Assembly (NCBI GenBank): GCA_030549495.1
Contig: JAUIRK010000121.1
Location: 682,001-746,000, forward strand
Direction of reading: 5' to 3'
Length of the DNA: 64,000 nucleotides
DNA from: Nectonema munidae
Lineage: Eukaryota > Nematomorpha > Nectonematoida > Nectonematidae
Position numbers and translations under genes: made by a program. Shown here piece by piece: positions 34,201-45,290 of the stretch. Numbering within the stretch: position 1 is the first letter of the stretch; each line of letters opens with the position of its first letter. The notes beneath the pieces are model-generated. The model was not told where the DNA came from, made no database searches, and saw only the letters and a list, made by a program, of their open reading frames with translations.

Positions 34201-37200
34201 TTAAAGTATTTTATTTCCTAATAACTGAGAATGCCATTTTTTTAAATTTTTTACAGTTAACATAAACCACACTAGAGTTATTACTGAACAACGACCATAA
34301 CTTGTCTGAGAAAAAAGCTGACAAATTGTAACACTTGTGTTTTTGCAATCTTTATTTGAACACTTTCTTTTTTTCCTCTTTCTATGATAACTTCTGAAAT
34401 TGAAGAAACGTCTTTCTTTACAACATTTTGCCTAAGATTTTCAATAAATTCAATTAAAAAATTTGTTCGGCTGATTTTTTGACAGTTACTTTTTTTTATA
34501 AAGATTCCATTCATTTAACAAGGCTATATCAAACATGTAACGGCTAAAGGCCATTTTTTAGAAGCCAGATGAGTGCTGTACTTTCTCAACATCAAATCAA
34601 CAATATTAACTCCAACTTTATTTTGGTTTTAGAAATCTGTCACTTCTGGTTCTTCTGTCAACTTAATACTGTTAGAGAATCAGACAAACTGATTTCTTTT
34701 CTCTAAGATTGGTAATTTGGAAACAAATATCCAATTTTGTCAACCCATTTATGCCGAAAGATCAGAAATATATATATCCTTCAAGTGCCGAGAAGTGTAA
34801 ACAAACTTAATAACCCAAATGCCGAAAGAAAAATTTGGTTTCATTACATGAAATTCACAAATAAAAGTTTAAACATTCAAAAACAGTGGAAAATAGGTTT
34901 AAAAAATTTCAATTCTTTTTGTTTTTCCCAAAAAATACAGTACCATATATGAGGGGGGTTGTACACTATAAAAGTGTTGGTAAAAACAATATTTTTAAAA
35001 AAATTAATCATTTTTTTTTGATTAAAATCTAATATGGTAATACACAAAGCTTTTTACATTAATTCCAAAATGGCATTTGACGCATTTTGGGAGAGTTTTG
35101 AAACGAAATGTTAACATTCTGACTTTTTATTGTACTCAATTGAACTAAACAAGTGTTCCGTTTTGTCAAATCTTACCATGTCTACAGGATTTAGGCTTGA
35201 TAGGTTTTGAATTATTGTGGATAAATTGCATACATTTTTAATACTAAACTATAAGTGTCGAAAAATTTAAATTACTTTTTTATTGAAATTTAAACTTACA
35301 GATATTGTGGGGAATAAAAACGAAAAAAGTTTATTTAAAGTTTATACTTTTAAATGATTGGTATATGATAAACTATATGTAACTATCGTTCACATATTTG
35401 CTAACAATATTAAAAATTCAAGCCATGTTTAGAAAAAATAATCAAGAGTTTTTATGATAATCAACAAAACATTTTACATACACACCAACATCACACTTTA
35501 TGCACTTTGTAGGAGTCTTTGTGTGACAAAAACGACACTTCAAACGTTTTTGGTATCGATAAGGGAAACGAAGTGTCCTATATTTTCGTATCTTGTAGCA
35601 TCAACAGGATTTGGATTGGCGAGGGCTCTAGACGTTGAAGGATAAACACCATACGTTTTAAGTAACGTTTGAGCTAACATACGCCTGAAAAACTGTGTCA
35701 TTCGATATATCAACCACGCTTGTAGTATCAGATTATGGAATAAATGCACAATATGCATATACCATTTTTTTGCCGTCAAGCAACTTTTATAAAGTAATAA
35801 GTTTTGATCCATGCGATCTACGTGGCCCATTTGCACATTGTAGATTTGCACCATTTTAGGTTGGGGGATCTTTATTCTGGTCTTCAGAGTTCTGAGTACC
35901 TGAAAATTCGATTTATGGTTTCAAAACCATATTTATTTGAACCACAAGTAAAAACCCTATTGTCATACCATTGACAAACATTGAAAATATCGTTATTTTA
36001 TCCACAAAAACTTCCTCTGTTCTTTTTTAAATTCTTTTTCACTTTTTATTGGATAGTTATAAAGTCTATTTTTTTCTAATTGTTGCAGTCATATTTTGTT
36101 TTATTTGTTGCATCATTTCAAACAAATTCATAGTTGAAAAGAAATGATCCATAACGTAGTGATAAGAATTAGCAAATTTCTCATTATTTTTTTCCACAAA
36201 GTTCATTACAACACTCTCCAAAAGTTAAACCACCTAAAATGTTTTCTGGCCTTCCTTGGTATAAACTGAAATTAACCAAATACCCCGTTTCTATGCAATC
36301 TGACCACTGTTTATACCCTAAGCGTGATGACTTACCTTTCATAAATTGCTTCAAGTGCCGATTACCATAATAAGTCATCGTGGTTTCATCTATTGAATGG
36401 TATTCTGATATTCGAGAAGAGAAAAAATTTCATCCAACTTATCCACAAATGACCTAATTTTAGATGCTTATTAGTTTTATCAAGTTTATCATTACCACAA
36501 AAATGGAGGTACTTTTTTATTTCGTCAAATCTATCTTTTCTCATTGCTAATGAAACTATTTTAGTATCACACTCTTCACTTTTATTCCAATACATTTTGT
36601 ATCTCAATGGTTTATAATATAATAAGCGTGAAGTTATCTAACAGTTTTCTTTAATTCCTTGAAGATTTATCTTTAAACCGCAGCGATCGAAGAATAAACT
36701 TGAACTAATTCCTGGACATTGTCTCTTTAAATAAATCAAGACCATATTTTTCATTCCAAAGAAAGTCTATGTCGATTAGACATCTCTGTCTTTGTATTCA
36801 GAGTATAAAAGAATCGGTAGATAAATAAACAAAAGTATGTAAAATAAATGAATGTGATCAAGGAATAAAAAAGGATTATCTTTTTGCATATGGAGAAAGG
36901 AATCATTGATGAGTACAAGTGTTTATTACGCTCAAATGAAAGAGGACGTTTTTTAGATTATTATTTATCGTGTAAAATTATATACATCTGTAATGCGCAC
37001 ATATGTTGACTAATAAACAATAGAAATAATTTTCTATTTATTTTCATGTTTCAGTTATATTTATACTCCTTGCTTCATCTTGATTTGTGTATTGAAAAAA
37101 TATGATATGGGTGTTTTGGGTAAATACATACAACACAAATTTTATTTATTTATGATTTGCAGCAGCAATAAATTATTATAAAGTTTTGAAATAAAGATAA

Positions 37201-38292
37201 ATGGAATAACATGTCGAAAATGACACCGTGGCCAAAGGTAAACACTCATAATTTTTTCTCAACTAGATTTTTTTTAAAAAAAATATAGAAAATGTGTTGA
37301 AAACGTTAAAAAAATAATTGTAAAAAAAGAAAAACTTGTTTAAATATATTTAAGATGATTTTTGAACATGTTTTAGTTTAAAAAATGTTGAAATCCGCAC
37401 CATGGCCATTCTAGTGTTGAGAAAAATAGCTTGCTAGTAGAATATGATCATCTGGTTTGCCATCCAACTTTCCACTAACAATTTTACTGTAATCATTTAG
37501 ACTTTATTATTTCTTTTCCTTGGAAATGATTTATATAATTTTGCTGTTTCCTAGCTAAAGAGGTTCTGAAACTATAAACATAAAATTTGATTGTTTAAAA
37601 TATTCAACACGAATTACTAAACTAAGAAGAATATTGTATGTGATGGATCTTGGATAAAATAACCGATATGTAACATTCTCGTGAACATTTATTTTTATGC
37701 TCTATTTAGAGCCTTTTATAAATATATTAAAGTATGATATATTCTTTGAAAAAGATGTTTTTGTTTTATTGCTACTTTTGGCATAAATCTCTATGGAATA
37801 TTTTTATTTGAAAATTATGCGATGAAAATAGTTCTTTTTTTGATTGAAACTTTATTCGATTCTGGCGCATTACCCTCAAAACTCGAATTTTCGGTTCCTT
37901 TCAGTTTTTTAAATTCCCTCTTTCTTAGTGATTTTACATTGTTTTAACTTAAATAAAAAGTCGTTTTATTTTCCTATTCTATTTTAGATTTTCCCCCAAA
38001 TCCTCATTCGGAACATCATGAAAGAATAGAACAACTGTTGCGGAACTTTTTTAAATACTTCTCAACTTTTGATTTCAAAAATGATGGAATATCAATTTTT
38101 GAAGGAAATTTATTTCCTAAAAAAAATAATTTACCTATGTTAATCCAAAATCCTTTGGAACCTCATTTAAATGCTTCTCACTGTCTTACAATCAAACGAT
38201 TAAATCTATTAAAAATTGCCATACAAAATACGAAAAGAATTTTATATGATACATCGCATGTAAATTTGAAAGATGTCTTTAATGTTAAATAA
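31209..38292 (+). CDS. MTPAP: Mitochondrial poly(A) polymerase, 8 exons, 5' end missing
   Basis: MTPAP adds poly(A) tails to mitochondrial RNAs. Exons read from splice sites: 31,209-31,281; 31,334-31,410; 31,466-31,632; 31,686-31,889; 31,944-32,150; 32,204-32,391; 32,451-32,738; 37,988-38,292. The first six introns are 52-59 bp GT-AG; the last is 5.2 kb. The N-terminal exons (KILLILIPEKGVLNHILNLC) resemble the RNA-recognition-like domain of animal MTPAP. The catalytic palm has FPFGSS and DLDIF. The PAP-associated part has QNPLEPHLNASH near the end. The frame shifts by one between about 32,668 and 32,700 before CSDLF, with no good extra intron: either a missed small exon boundary, an assembly indel or real damage. 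All other junctions keep phase, which favours a working gene. Confidence 0.85.
31944..32391 (+). CDS. MTPAP: MTPAP catalytic exons (nucleotidyltransferase palm)
   Basis: Two exons (31,944-32,150 and 32,204-32,391) carry the polymerase-beta-type active site. The GS motif (FPFGSSISGTGKF) is at 32,071-32,109. The metal-binding Asp pair of DLDIFLDF is at 32,115-32,123. The third acidic position is within DCDLSF (Asp codon at 32,372-32,374). All three expected carboxylates are present, so catalytic competence is plausible. Human MTPAP has PFGSSVNTFGK, DLDMFLD and CDLTTNN at the equivalent places. Confidence 0.88.
34260..34640 (-). pseudogene. piggyBac transposase C-terminal fragment 3
   Basis: Minus strand: KVGVNIVDLMLRKYSTHLAS and KKWPLAV (34,619-34,537), then, after a frame change, FDIALLNEWNLYKK (near 34,530-34,490) and NFLIEFIENLRQN. 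This follows the piggyBac order 'GGVD..D..L..Y....RSKKWPW...F...DIAL.NSW.LYR'. It duplicates a region also present in the fragment at 35,440-36,700, so it is a separate insertion. It lies inside the MTPAP intron. Confidence 0.65.
35440..36700 (-). pseudogene. piggyBac transposase fossil 4 with Cys-rich tail
   Basis: Minus-strand pieces: RKDRFDEIKKYLHFCGND (about 36,540), RLGYKQWSDCIETGYLVNFS (about 36,330), VMDHFFSTMNLFEMM (about 36,155), and VQMGHVDRMDQNLLLYKSCL with KKWYMHIVHLF (35,838-35,740). The C-terminal Cys-rich domain reads CRFCHTKTPTKCIKC, then CFVDYH (about 35,535-35,455). Domain order is that of a complete piggyBac transposase core plus its cysteine-rich domain, with several frame breaks. 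It is the most complete piggyBac copy here. It lies antisense in the MTPAP intron. Confidence 0.8.
37988..38292 (+). CDS. MTPAP: MTPAP terminal exon (PAP-associated domain)
   Basis: Reads on from acceptor TATTTTAG: DFPPNPHSEHHERIEQLLRN, NFFKYFSTFDFKNDGISIF, LIQNPLEPHLNASHCLTIKR, ending FNVK-stop. Human MTPAP has ELLLKEFFEYFGNFAF and IQNPFETSLNISKNVS here, so the exon is secure. AATAAA at 38,288-38,293 overlaps the stop codon. The basic C-terminal extension of the vertebrate protein is absent. Confidence 0.88.
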
Positions 38293-38293
38293 A
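38288..38293 (+). promoter_or_regulatory. AATAAA overlapping the MTPAP stop codon
   Basis: AATAAA spans the TAA stop. If used, the 3' UTR would be only tens of bases long. Further candidates lie in the T-rich sequence just downstream. Confidence 0.4.
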
Positions 38294-39774
38294 GATATCT
38301 ACGTAATTTCAATCTCCTTTTTTTTATTCTATATTTTATTTATTATCCCTTTTCAACCCAATAGGATTTCTTCATCTCAATTTCTTAAAGAAACTAAACA
38401 AAACATTTAAAATCTTATCTTCACGAGAGTAAATACAAGATAATAAAGAAATTAAGCCTTAAATTTTAACACTGAAATGCTTAAGTCTTAAAAACAGCGG
38501 TATAGCGACCCCTTATTAAAACCAAGGACTTGTAACTTGCGTCTTCGTTTTTATAATGTAGAGTCTAGCTATTTTTTTCATTATGACGTTTTTATAAAAT
38601 ATTTTTTTTGTAATAGTGTTAATATTTACATTTTTAAAACTTATGACTGATGAGTTAGGACTTTCTATTATCCTGTTTCTCCATTTACAACATAGGAAAT
38701 TATCATTAGGTTTTATTTTTCAAATGTATTGAGAAAAAGGGAAAGTTAATACTCATAAGATATCTTTCTAAAGTTGATTATCTGCCAAAGAACAGACTTC
38801 TAAGTAAATGATCTCATCTTGATAAAATTAACGATGTGACAACACAGAAGTATTATACCATCATATCCGAAAGCAACATTCCTCTCAATAAGGTCACATA
38901 CATAGCTATGTACCCAAACTTTTGGAGAGACAATGTGCCTTTTATTCGACAGATCTTTAATGACAAGACTTTCAATCCTTCTTAATCTATAAAGAACAAA
39001 CTTGAGATTAGACAGGAAGCCATTACTTGTGTTGAACGTATCATTCATTAGTTCCATATGATGAATGTGAAAACGTATGTGAATGTGAGTTAGTATAAAA
39101 CATGAAAAGATTTTACACTTTAAACACAAATTTCGACTCAATATTTTAAGTACAATACTGATCTGATTAATTCACAAATTTGAATAGTGTAGTGGATTGA
39201 CCAATCGCAGTAAGTGAAGGAGCATGTATTCTACTTTGATCAATTATCTGGATTCTAGACTAAGTCACCCGTTACCCCAAACGATTATTATTAATCATTA
39301 TACATCAAATGTGCGCTATACATTGCTAATGACAACAATGCAATACTACGTATGTGTATTATTTTCTATTTATATAGTTTGGTGCTGAAGATAACCCATT
39401 AATTTCGTGTATAAAGTAATGAGGAATATAGTGAACAATTTATTTGGTATGAAGTTTTAAATAAGTGAATTTTCGCCAACAATCGAGTTTATCAAACAAA
39501 CATAAATATACAATGAGGTTAAAGAGGGGGGTACTTGTTTGATAAAGCCGATTGTTGGCCAAAATTCATACTACTCATTTTAGGAAATTCATTTTACTCA
39601 GAGAAAAGAAAACTTTCTTCTACTTTTTTATTCTTCACATAACAAAATTTTTGGAGATTGAATTTTTACGCAAACATATTGTTAATATCAGTAAAATAAT
39701 AATGCGGAATCATTTTTTTAATTTAAATACGATAATTGATTATTTAAGCATCTAAATACCGATGATCTATGGCT
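38293..39774. other. Spacer with one unidentified minus-strand ORF
   Basis: A 113-codon minus frame at 38,800-39,141 (including RRIESLVIKDLSNKRHIVSP) is longer than most chance frames here but matches no family I recognise and has no visible splice partners. The rest is AT-rich with no feature. Confidence 0.35.
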
Positions 39775-40881
39775 GGATCAAATACAAACACTTTTGTTTG
39801 GGATTCCAAAATAGAAATACAAATATTATTGTTTAGGATTGAAAATATATAAATAAAAAAACTTTTTTTTGGGAATCCAAAAATACAAATAGAAATACTT
39901 ATGTTTGGGATTCCTAAAATACAAATAATTTTGTTCAAAATCGCCTATATCATAATTCATAGTTAAATTTTATCAACATTTGATGATCGGAAAATTTCCG
40001 GAGCGAGTTGTGCTCTCTCAGGTGTGCAAATATTACCAGCCTTGCTAGACACTTTTTCTGATGTTGCACAACACGCTAAAATATTTTTCGAAATTTAAAA
40101 ATATTGAAGCATTTTTTATCTTGCCAGTATTCAGTGGATTGATATCAAAAGGCACCTTCTTCAAGATATGTTTCAAGCTCTGCCTTCACAACTAAATCAT
40201 CGTTGTTGAAGCACTAACAATCGTTTGTCCGGCTGGAGGCATATAGTTAAAAATATGTGATCGCTTAGCATTCATCCTAACTTCGTTTTGATTGATGCTC
40301 ATTGAGACGAAAGGCACACTCTTTTGAACTTTTATCTTCTCAAAGATTCGTTGAGAGAATTCAAAAATAATTAGATCCACGCTCTTGGATATAATTTCGT
40401 TTTGCATATCATTAGATGATATCCATGCTAACTCAAACCTAGGATTCATGACAGCTGACATTTTTTTAAGTGAAATAAAATACATTTTTTAACAGTGGTA
40501 TTTTCAGTAGTCAAAAGTTTTGAGGCAACACATTACATTAAATGTGAAGTTAACAAAAGCATAAATAATGATTAGTTTTGCTGAAATATTATTGAATAAA
40601 TTTATAAAAAGAATTTGTATGAAATAATTTCCTTAGAAATTCAAGAAGCAGCCATCGGTGATCGTTTTTCAAGTTGGTCCTCAAATGAGGCTCATGGCTG
40701 AAAAAGGGTTAATAGATTCATGAATCTTTTGATACACTTGATAAGCATAATAAACTCGTAAATCACTACGGGATTTTTATACGTCAAATATTTTTGCTTC
40801 AAATTCAAAAAATACATCTACATCGTAAAAATACATAAAATTTGTATTTAAATACAATTCAAATAAAAATGTATTTGATCC
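39775..40881 (-). mobile_element. hAT element with short TIRs and transposase remnant
   Basis: GGATCAAATACA at 39,775-39,786 is inverted at 40,870-40,881 (TGTATTTGATCC). Between them the minus strand codes NPRFELAWISSNDMQNE (about 40,445-40,395; the hAT 'LDPRFK.AW' block), then ELETYL and EYWQDK, and finally KAGNICTPERAQLAPEIFRS (about 40,050-39,990; the 'STAGNI.T..R..L.PE' dimerisation block). The element is about 1.1 kb, so the transposase is internally deleted. Several frame breaks are present. Confidence 0.7.
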
Positions 40882-41239
40882 AATCTACTATCATCTATCT
40901 AATCTTTTTTCCAATAAATATTACGAGGATATTATAAGAAAGTATGATTAATGAAAATATATTAAAAAAAATGATATTTGTACTATATAACCAATATATA
41001 ACGATTGTTCAAAACAAATTGGAAGAAAAGTATTACATTTTCAACATTTCCAACTTTAAAATGGTGCTTTTTTACTATGTTTCTTGTTTTTTTGATAGAA
41101 AACCAACATAATCCAGCTTTATTTCTATTATTATTTGATCAAATTTTTTTCTAATATACTATTTTTGAATATTATAAGTTTTTATCTTATAAATAAGTTG
41201 GCTCTAAGGATATGCAATTTAACATATAACTTTCTATTG
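40882..41239. other. AT-rich spacer
   Basis: Between two hAT fossils. Nothing recognised. Confidence 0.4.
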
Positions 41240-41941
41240 ATTTATTATCAAGGAGATTTTATGTTGACAATTCCAGTTCCACAGATAATATTTTTAATAT
41301 TTTCGATGATAACGCAGAAAAAATCAGAACATTTCGTATTCTCTACGATGAAACCTTACAATTGATTCTAGAGGAATTTGACAACAGGTTTGGTTTTCGA
41401 CAAAGGTTTATCCTTTTAATTGTTTTTTCAGGTTTAATGAAAAAAACTGCACAATAATGAAAGCACTTTCATATTTATCCCCTGGAAGTGTAGGATTTTT
41501 GGAATATGAAAAACTGAAATCTTTTATATCCCATCTACAAAATATATCTCAGCAGATTTTTTCGGAACTTAAAGTTGGAAAAGAATATATTTAAAAAAAG
41601 ATACAGAAAGAATCTAACGTTATTGATGTTTTTGAAGTACTCGAACCAGAAGAAGCATTTCCTAACATATATAAACTATATGAAGGTATTTAAAGCAATT
41701 TTGCATTATGTTAAATGACTCTTATTCTCTTTTAGGCTTTTTTACGATAGGTTCGATTACAGCAGTTTGTGAAAGAAGTTTTTCAATCTTCAACAGGATT
41801 ATGACCACTCTTAGGAAATCCATGACTCCATCTAGAAGAAACAATTTAATATTTCTTTATTTTATGAAAGAATATACTAAAAAAATTGACAATGAAAAAT
41901 TCATAATTTTTTTTTCAAATAAAAGAAGTCTTACATTTTAA
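41240..41941 (+). pseudogene. ZMYM1-like hAT transposase, C-terminal part
   Basis: The plus strand reads LYDETLQLILEEFDNR (about 41,339-41,386), then RFNEKNCTIMKALSYLSPGS (from about 41,432), DVFEVLEPEEAFP, and finally FFTIGSITAVCERSFSIFNR with IMTTLRKSMTPSRRNNLIFL to a stop at 41,941. The last block is the hAT dimerisation region. Two gaps look like introns: about 41,387-41,431, ending TTTTTTCAG, and about 41,686-41,734, GTATTT...TCTTTTAG, both joining frames sensibly. One in-frame stop near 41,593 interrupts it. Other hAT copies here show no introns. This could be an aged transposon or an exapted gene now decaying. Confidence 0.6.
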
Positions 41942-42299
41942 ATAAGTCATAAATTTCTTACTTTTTTGTTTTTCAAGGTAAAAATTTTTTGCAAAATTAT
42001 ATAAATTTTAGAAAAAAAATTTCTCATTTTTTGTTAGTCAAACTTTCTCTTTTCAAGTAATGAAGATCTCATTTTTTTAGTGTTGTTAGTTTTTGTTGCC
42101 AAATAAATTTAAAAGCTGAAGAGGGAGGTAAGAATTGTAACCGTTACTGATTGGAATAAACTTAACTAATAAGCTTTTGAAATAGTTAAAACTTTTTAAA
42201 ATTAATTAGACTCCACTTTGCTTCCCTAGAAAAAATTTCTGGGTACGCCTCTGGTTCAAATGGAACATATTGATAAATTGAAATATTTGTTATCTAAAA

Positions 42300-43312
42300 T
42301 TGGACACTTTCTATAAAAAAAATTCAAACTAACCTTTCTCAAATTATCTCTGAGTATAAGAAGCAGACTTCTTTAATTTCAAAACTCTCTTCTATTGACA
42401 ATAAAATAGAAAGTGTTCTGAATGGTTTTGATTCAATGAAAACATTGATATCTTCAGAAACATATGGTAATGTTGTGAAAAATTCTACTAATGCTAAAAA
42501 TATACCAACTAATAATAAATCTGATAATAGTTTTCATAATCTTTATAATTTTAACTTTTTTAAGTTAAAGTTCGATAAACAAGATGATGTTCTTAGCTTT
42601 ATATAATTTTCTGGTAGTGCATTATCGAAGATTAAAGTTTCAAAATTGAAAACTAGTAAAAATAGACTAAAGTATGTTTTGCCTGACACTGAATCTCTAC
42701 ATATAGCTAATAAATGTTTTGAAAACAAATTAAAGAATGAAGAAGGTATTGAGATTAGAAATTTCTAAAAAAAAAATTTTTCTAAATTTCATTTAGAAAT
42801 CCTATTTCCAATCTCAAAATTATGGTTAATAATATACTGAGTTAAAAGATGATGAAGTTTTGAACTTGATTTATAACAAAAAATGAATACATTAAAAACC
42901 TGGTTGATGAAGGTAGAATTTTCAATGTTATTTTTTCTAAAATCACTACTAAGTCAAATAGAAAGTTTATAGTTTTCACTAGAGATCCTAAAATCAGGTA
43001 CTTAATTAAAAACAATAAAAATAGTCTTTTCATTGGGTATAATTGCCACCATGTTTTTGATTTTTATTCTCGTGTAAATTTTGTGCAGGCTCAAATTCAT
43101 CTTTTTCATGTCCTAATTCAACTAATACTAACTCTTATAAATGTTCTAATTGTATGCCTAAGAAAATGCGTTGCATTGATTATGATGCTTTTGACTCAAA
43201 CTGTCCGATTCGAAAGAGTCAGTGTGATTACATTAAAAATAATACCAAATATATATATATCTGAAATATGAGTGAAAATATTGAAAACAGTTTTAACTTT
43301 GCTTCTCCTAAC
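42300..43312 (+). pseudogene. LINE-A ORF1 and start of ORF2
   Basis: The plus strand reads a coiled-coil-like NLSQIISEYKKQTSLISKLS and IDNKIESVLNGFDSMKTLIS, then LKYVLPDTESLHIA. A Cys-rich C-terminus has SYKCSNCMPKKMRCIDYDAF and SNCPIRKSQCDYIKNNTKY, ending near 43,265. This is the zinc-knuckle ORF1 layout of CR1/Jockey-type LINEs ('C..C....HDA....CP.RK.E..YIK'). A new frame starting MSENIENSFNFASPN at 43,268 looks like the first residues of ORF2. It is cut at 43,313 by a hAT end. A few stops and frame changes are present. Confidence 0.65.
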
Positions 43313-44560
43313 CAGGGCTTGGGAGTCAGAAAAATTTTAAACTTTTGGAGTCGGCTATTATTTACCGGCTCCGAGTTATTTTTTTAAGAAAAAAATTGAA
43401 GGTTTTCAAATTTTATATTTTAAAAAAATTATAAATCCGTTGCTATGGGTCTACCAAAACCTTTGCTAGCAAGTTTAAAGATAATTTCTGATCATAACTT
43501 TAACCCAATGTCTGACCTAATCTAAAATTTAGCCTGAAAAAATACAAATGAAAACATATTTATTAATGGTTATACATTTTTAAAAATATGATAGCTTCCA
43601 CAATATCTTCTTTAAACTCTTTCGTCTGTTTTCACTATTTTCAAATACGAAATAGTCTTTCCACAATAACTTGTGTTGGTGGAAGAGCCATTATTACGCT
43701 CGTAGTATTTCAGGATAACTTTGTTTAGTTTCCTGCAAAGACAGCTGACTTCTACTTGCATTCTTCTCAATTTCGTTCAAAGCCTTGTAGAAGTCTTCTT
43801 TAAATTTGATTAATTTCATACTTGCAAGAGTTTTACCTTTTTTGTTCTTATCTTCTCAATTTTTTTAAACTTGATTCAAACGTTTCATCATCACTTGAAG
43901 AGGAGCAAATCTTTTTTCACAATCAATGGATTTTGATGCTTTAGTGTAAATTTTTATAGCTAAATTATACATGGATAATTTTGCTTTGTTAATTTGTATT
44001 TCATCTAGTAATAATCTAGACTTAGGATCAATGTAGATTGAAGACAACAGAATATCATTCTGTAAAAGTTTTTGTTCTCTTACTTCCATTGATTTCAAAA
44101 TAATTTTAGAAATTGGACTTTCTATTCCCTTGAGATTAAAAATTAACTTTTTCCATTCGTAGAAAAACTGCCCTCCTGTCAAATTCTGAGATTGAAGTTT
44201 TTTAGTTGTAGGTCTTCTGCCTCTTCCCACTGAACTTCAGATATGAATAAAGCTGGACTTGCAATATCATCAATTGCTGTTTTTAATTTAAGAAGCCTTA
44301 CTACCATTAAATAGCCGCTTCCCCATCGAGTAGCTTGATCAAGAATTACTCCTTTACCGGCTCTTCTTACGATTGCGTCAATTTTTGGAGTTCTGGCTTT
44401 GACTGCCACATCTCGTAATTTTTGCATTAGCTTAGCGGGATGTGGGTCTTTCAATCCATCTCTCATTGCTAACTGCAAATTATGAACAGCACATCGCATG
44501 TATCTGATTTGGCAAAGTTCAGTTGCTTTTTCAATTAAGTTATCAAGAGTTTACTTCTGA
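43313..44560 (-). pseudogene. hAT transposase fossil inserted in LINE-A
   Basis: The left end is CAGGGCTTGGGAGTC at 43,313, followed by GGAGTCGG motifs. The minus strand codes MRCAVHNLQLAMRDGLKD (from 44,499; the 'CAAHTLQLAV' block), ILDQATRWGSGYLMVVRLLK (about 44,345-44,285; 'D..TRWNS.Y.M..RLL'), WKKLIFNLKGIESPISKII and LSSIYIDPKSRLLLDEIQ ('LDP'-like). The tail is ALPPTQVIVERLF, a break, then KEDIVEAIIFLK (about 43,680-43,570). It shares that tail with the fossil at 16,381-17,060. The opposite terminal repeat was not found. Confidence 0.75.
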
Positions 44561-44593
44561 AAATTGTCTCTAAAAATATTCTCTTGAAATATA

Positions 44594-45290
44594 TGTTTTT
44601 ATACCAAATCAATCATGCGGTTTTCATTTCTGAACTCATTTTTTACATTTAGGATTCAATTTTTGCAGTTTGAATTTGAAAATACATATAAGTATCAATT
44701 AAATTTGCGTTTAGTTCTAAAATTTGTTTTTATAGCAAATAGATCATGATGATTTCATTTCTGAACACAGTTTTCGCATTTAGAGGTTTTACTGCTAGTG
44801 TCAATCAAATTTGCAGTTTATGTCTGAAAACTATACCCAAAATATTCTCTCTAATTTTACATGAAATATTTGTTTTTATACCAATTCGACCATGATAATT
44901 TTTATTTCTGAAATCATTTTTTGCATTTAGAGGTTTTAAATGTCTGAAAGTGTCAATCAAATTTTCTATTTACGTCTAATGTCTACAGAAATATTTTTAA
45001 AATTTAAATAAAATATCTGTTTTTATGCCAAATGGAAGATGCTGGTTTCATTTTTGGACTCAGGTTTGGCATTTATGGTTTTAAAATATCTGAAAGCTTG
45101 AATCAGATTTGCGGTTTACTTCTAGATACTGTCTTCAAAAATATTTTCAAAAAAATAAAATATCTGTTTTATACCAAATCGACTATGCTTATTTTATTTC
45201 TGTACTGGATTTTGGATAATACGGTTAAAAAATATCTCAAAGTGGCAATTGAATTAGTAATGTATGCCTGAAAATCAGTTCTGTAAAAAA
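44594..45290. repeat. 147-bp satellite array, about 5 degenerate units
   Basis: The anchor TGTTTTTATACCAAAT recurs at about 44,594, 44,725, 44,871, 45,018 and 45,165, giving spacings of 131, 146, 147 and 147 bp. A second conserved block (TTTCATTTCTGAAC...GCATTTAGAGGTTTT) recurs in phase. Units are diverged, so the array is old. It abuts the hAT fossil and is unrelated in sequence to the 150-bp satellite 1 kb away. Confidence 0.75.

Larger units (their letters stand above)
32739..37987 (+). other. Large MTPAP intron filled with transposon debris
   Basis: A 5.2-kb intron with donor GTAAAG at 32,739 and acceptor TATTTTAG at 37,987, against 52-59 bp for the six introns before it. It holds two piggyBac remnants on the minus strand, opposite to the gene. 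Between them and on both sides it is AT-rich with TTAGTTAGT-like repeats near 33,328-33,480. The motif GTCGAAATCGGCACCATG at 34,144 recurs as TTGAAATCCGCACCATGG near 37,385, perhaps a further repeat. Confidence 0.7.

Noticed and set aside
38800-39141. 113-residue host gene on the minus strand
   Set aside because: No recognised domain, no splice context, ordinary base composition; kept only as an unidentified frame in the spacer entry.
42842-43033. Minus-strand 63-residue ORF
   Set aside because: Antisense to LINE-A ORF1, whose zinc-knuckle pattern is on the plus strand.
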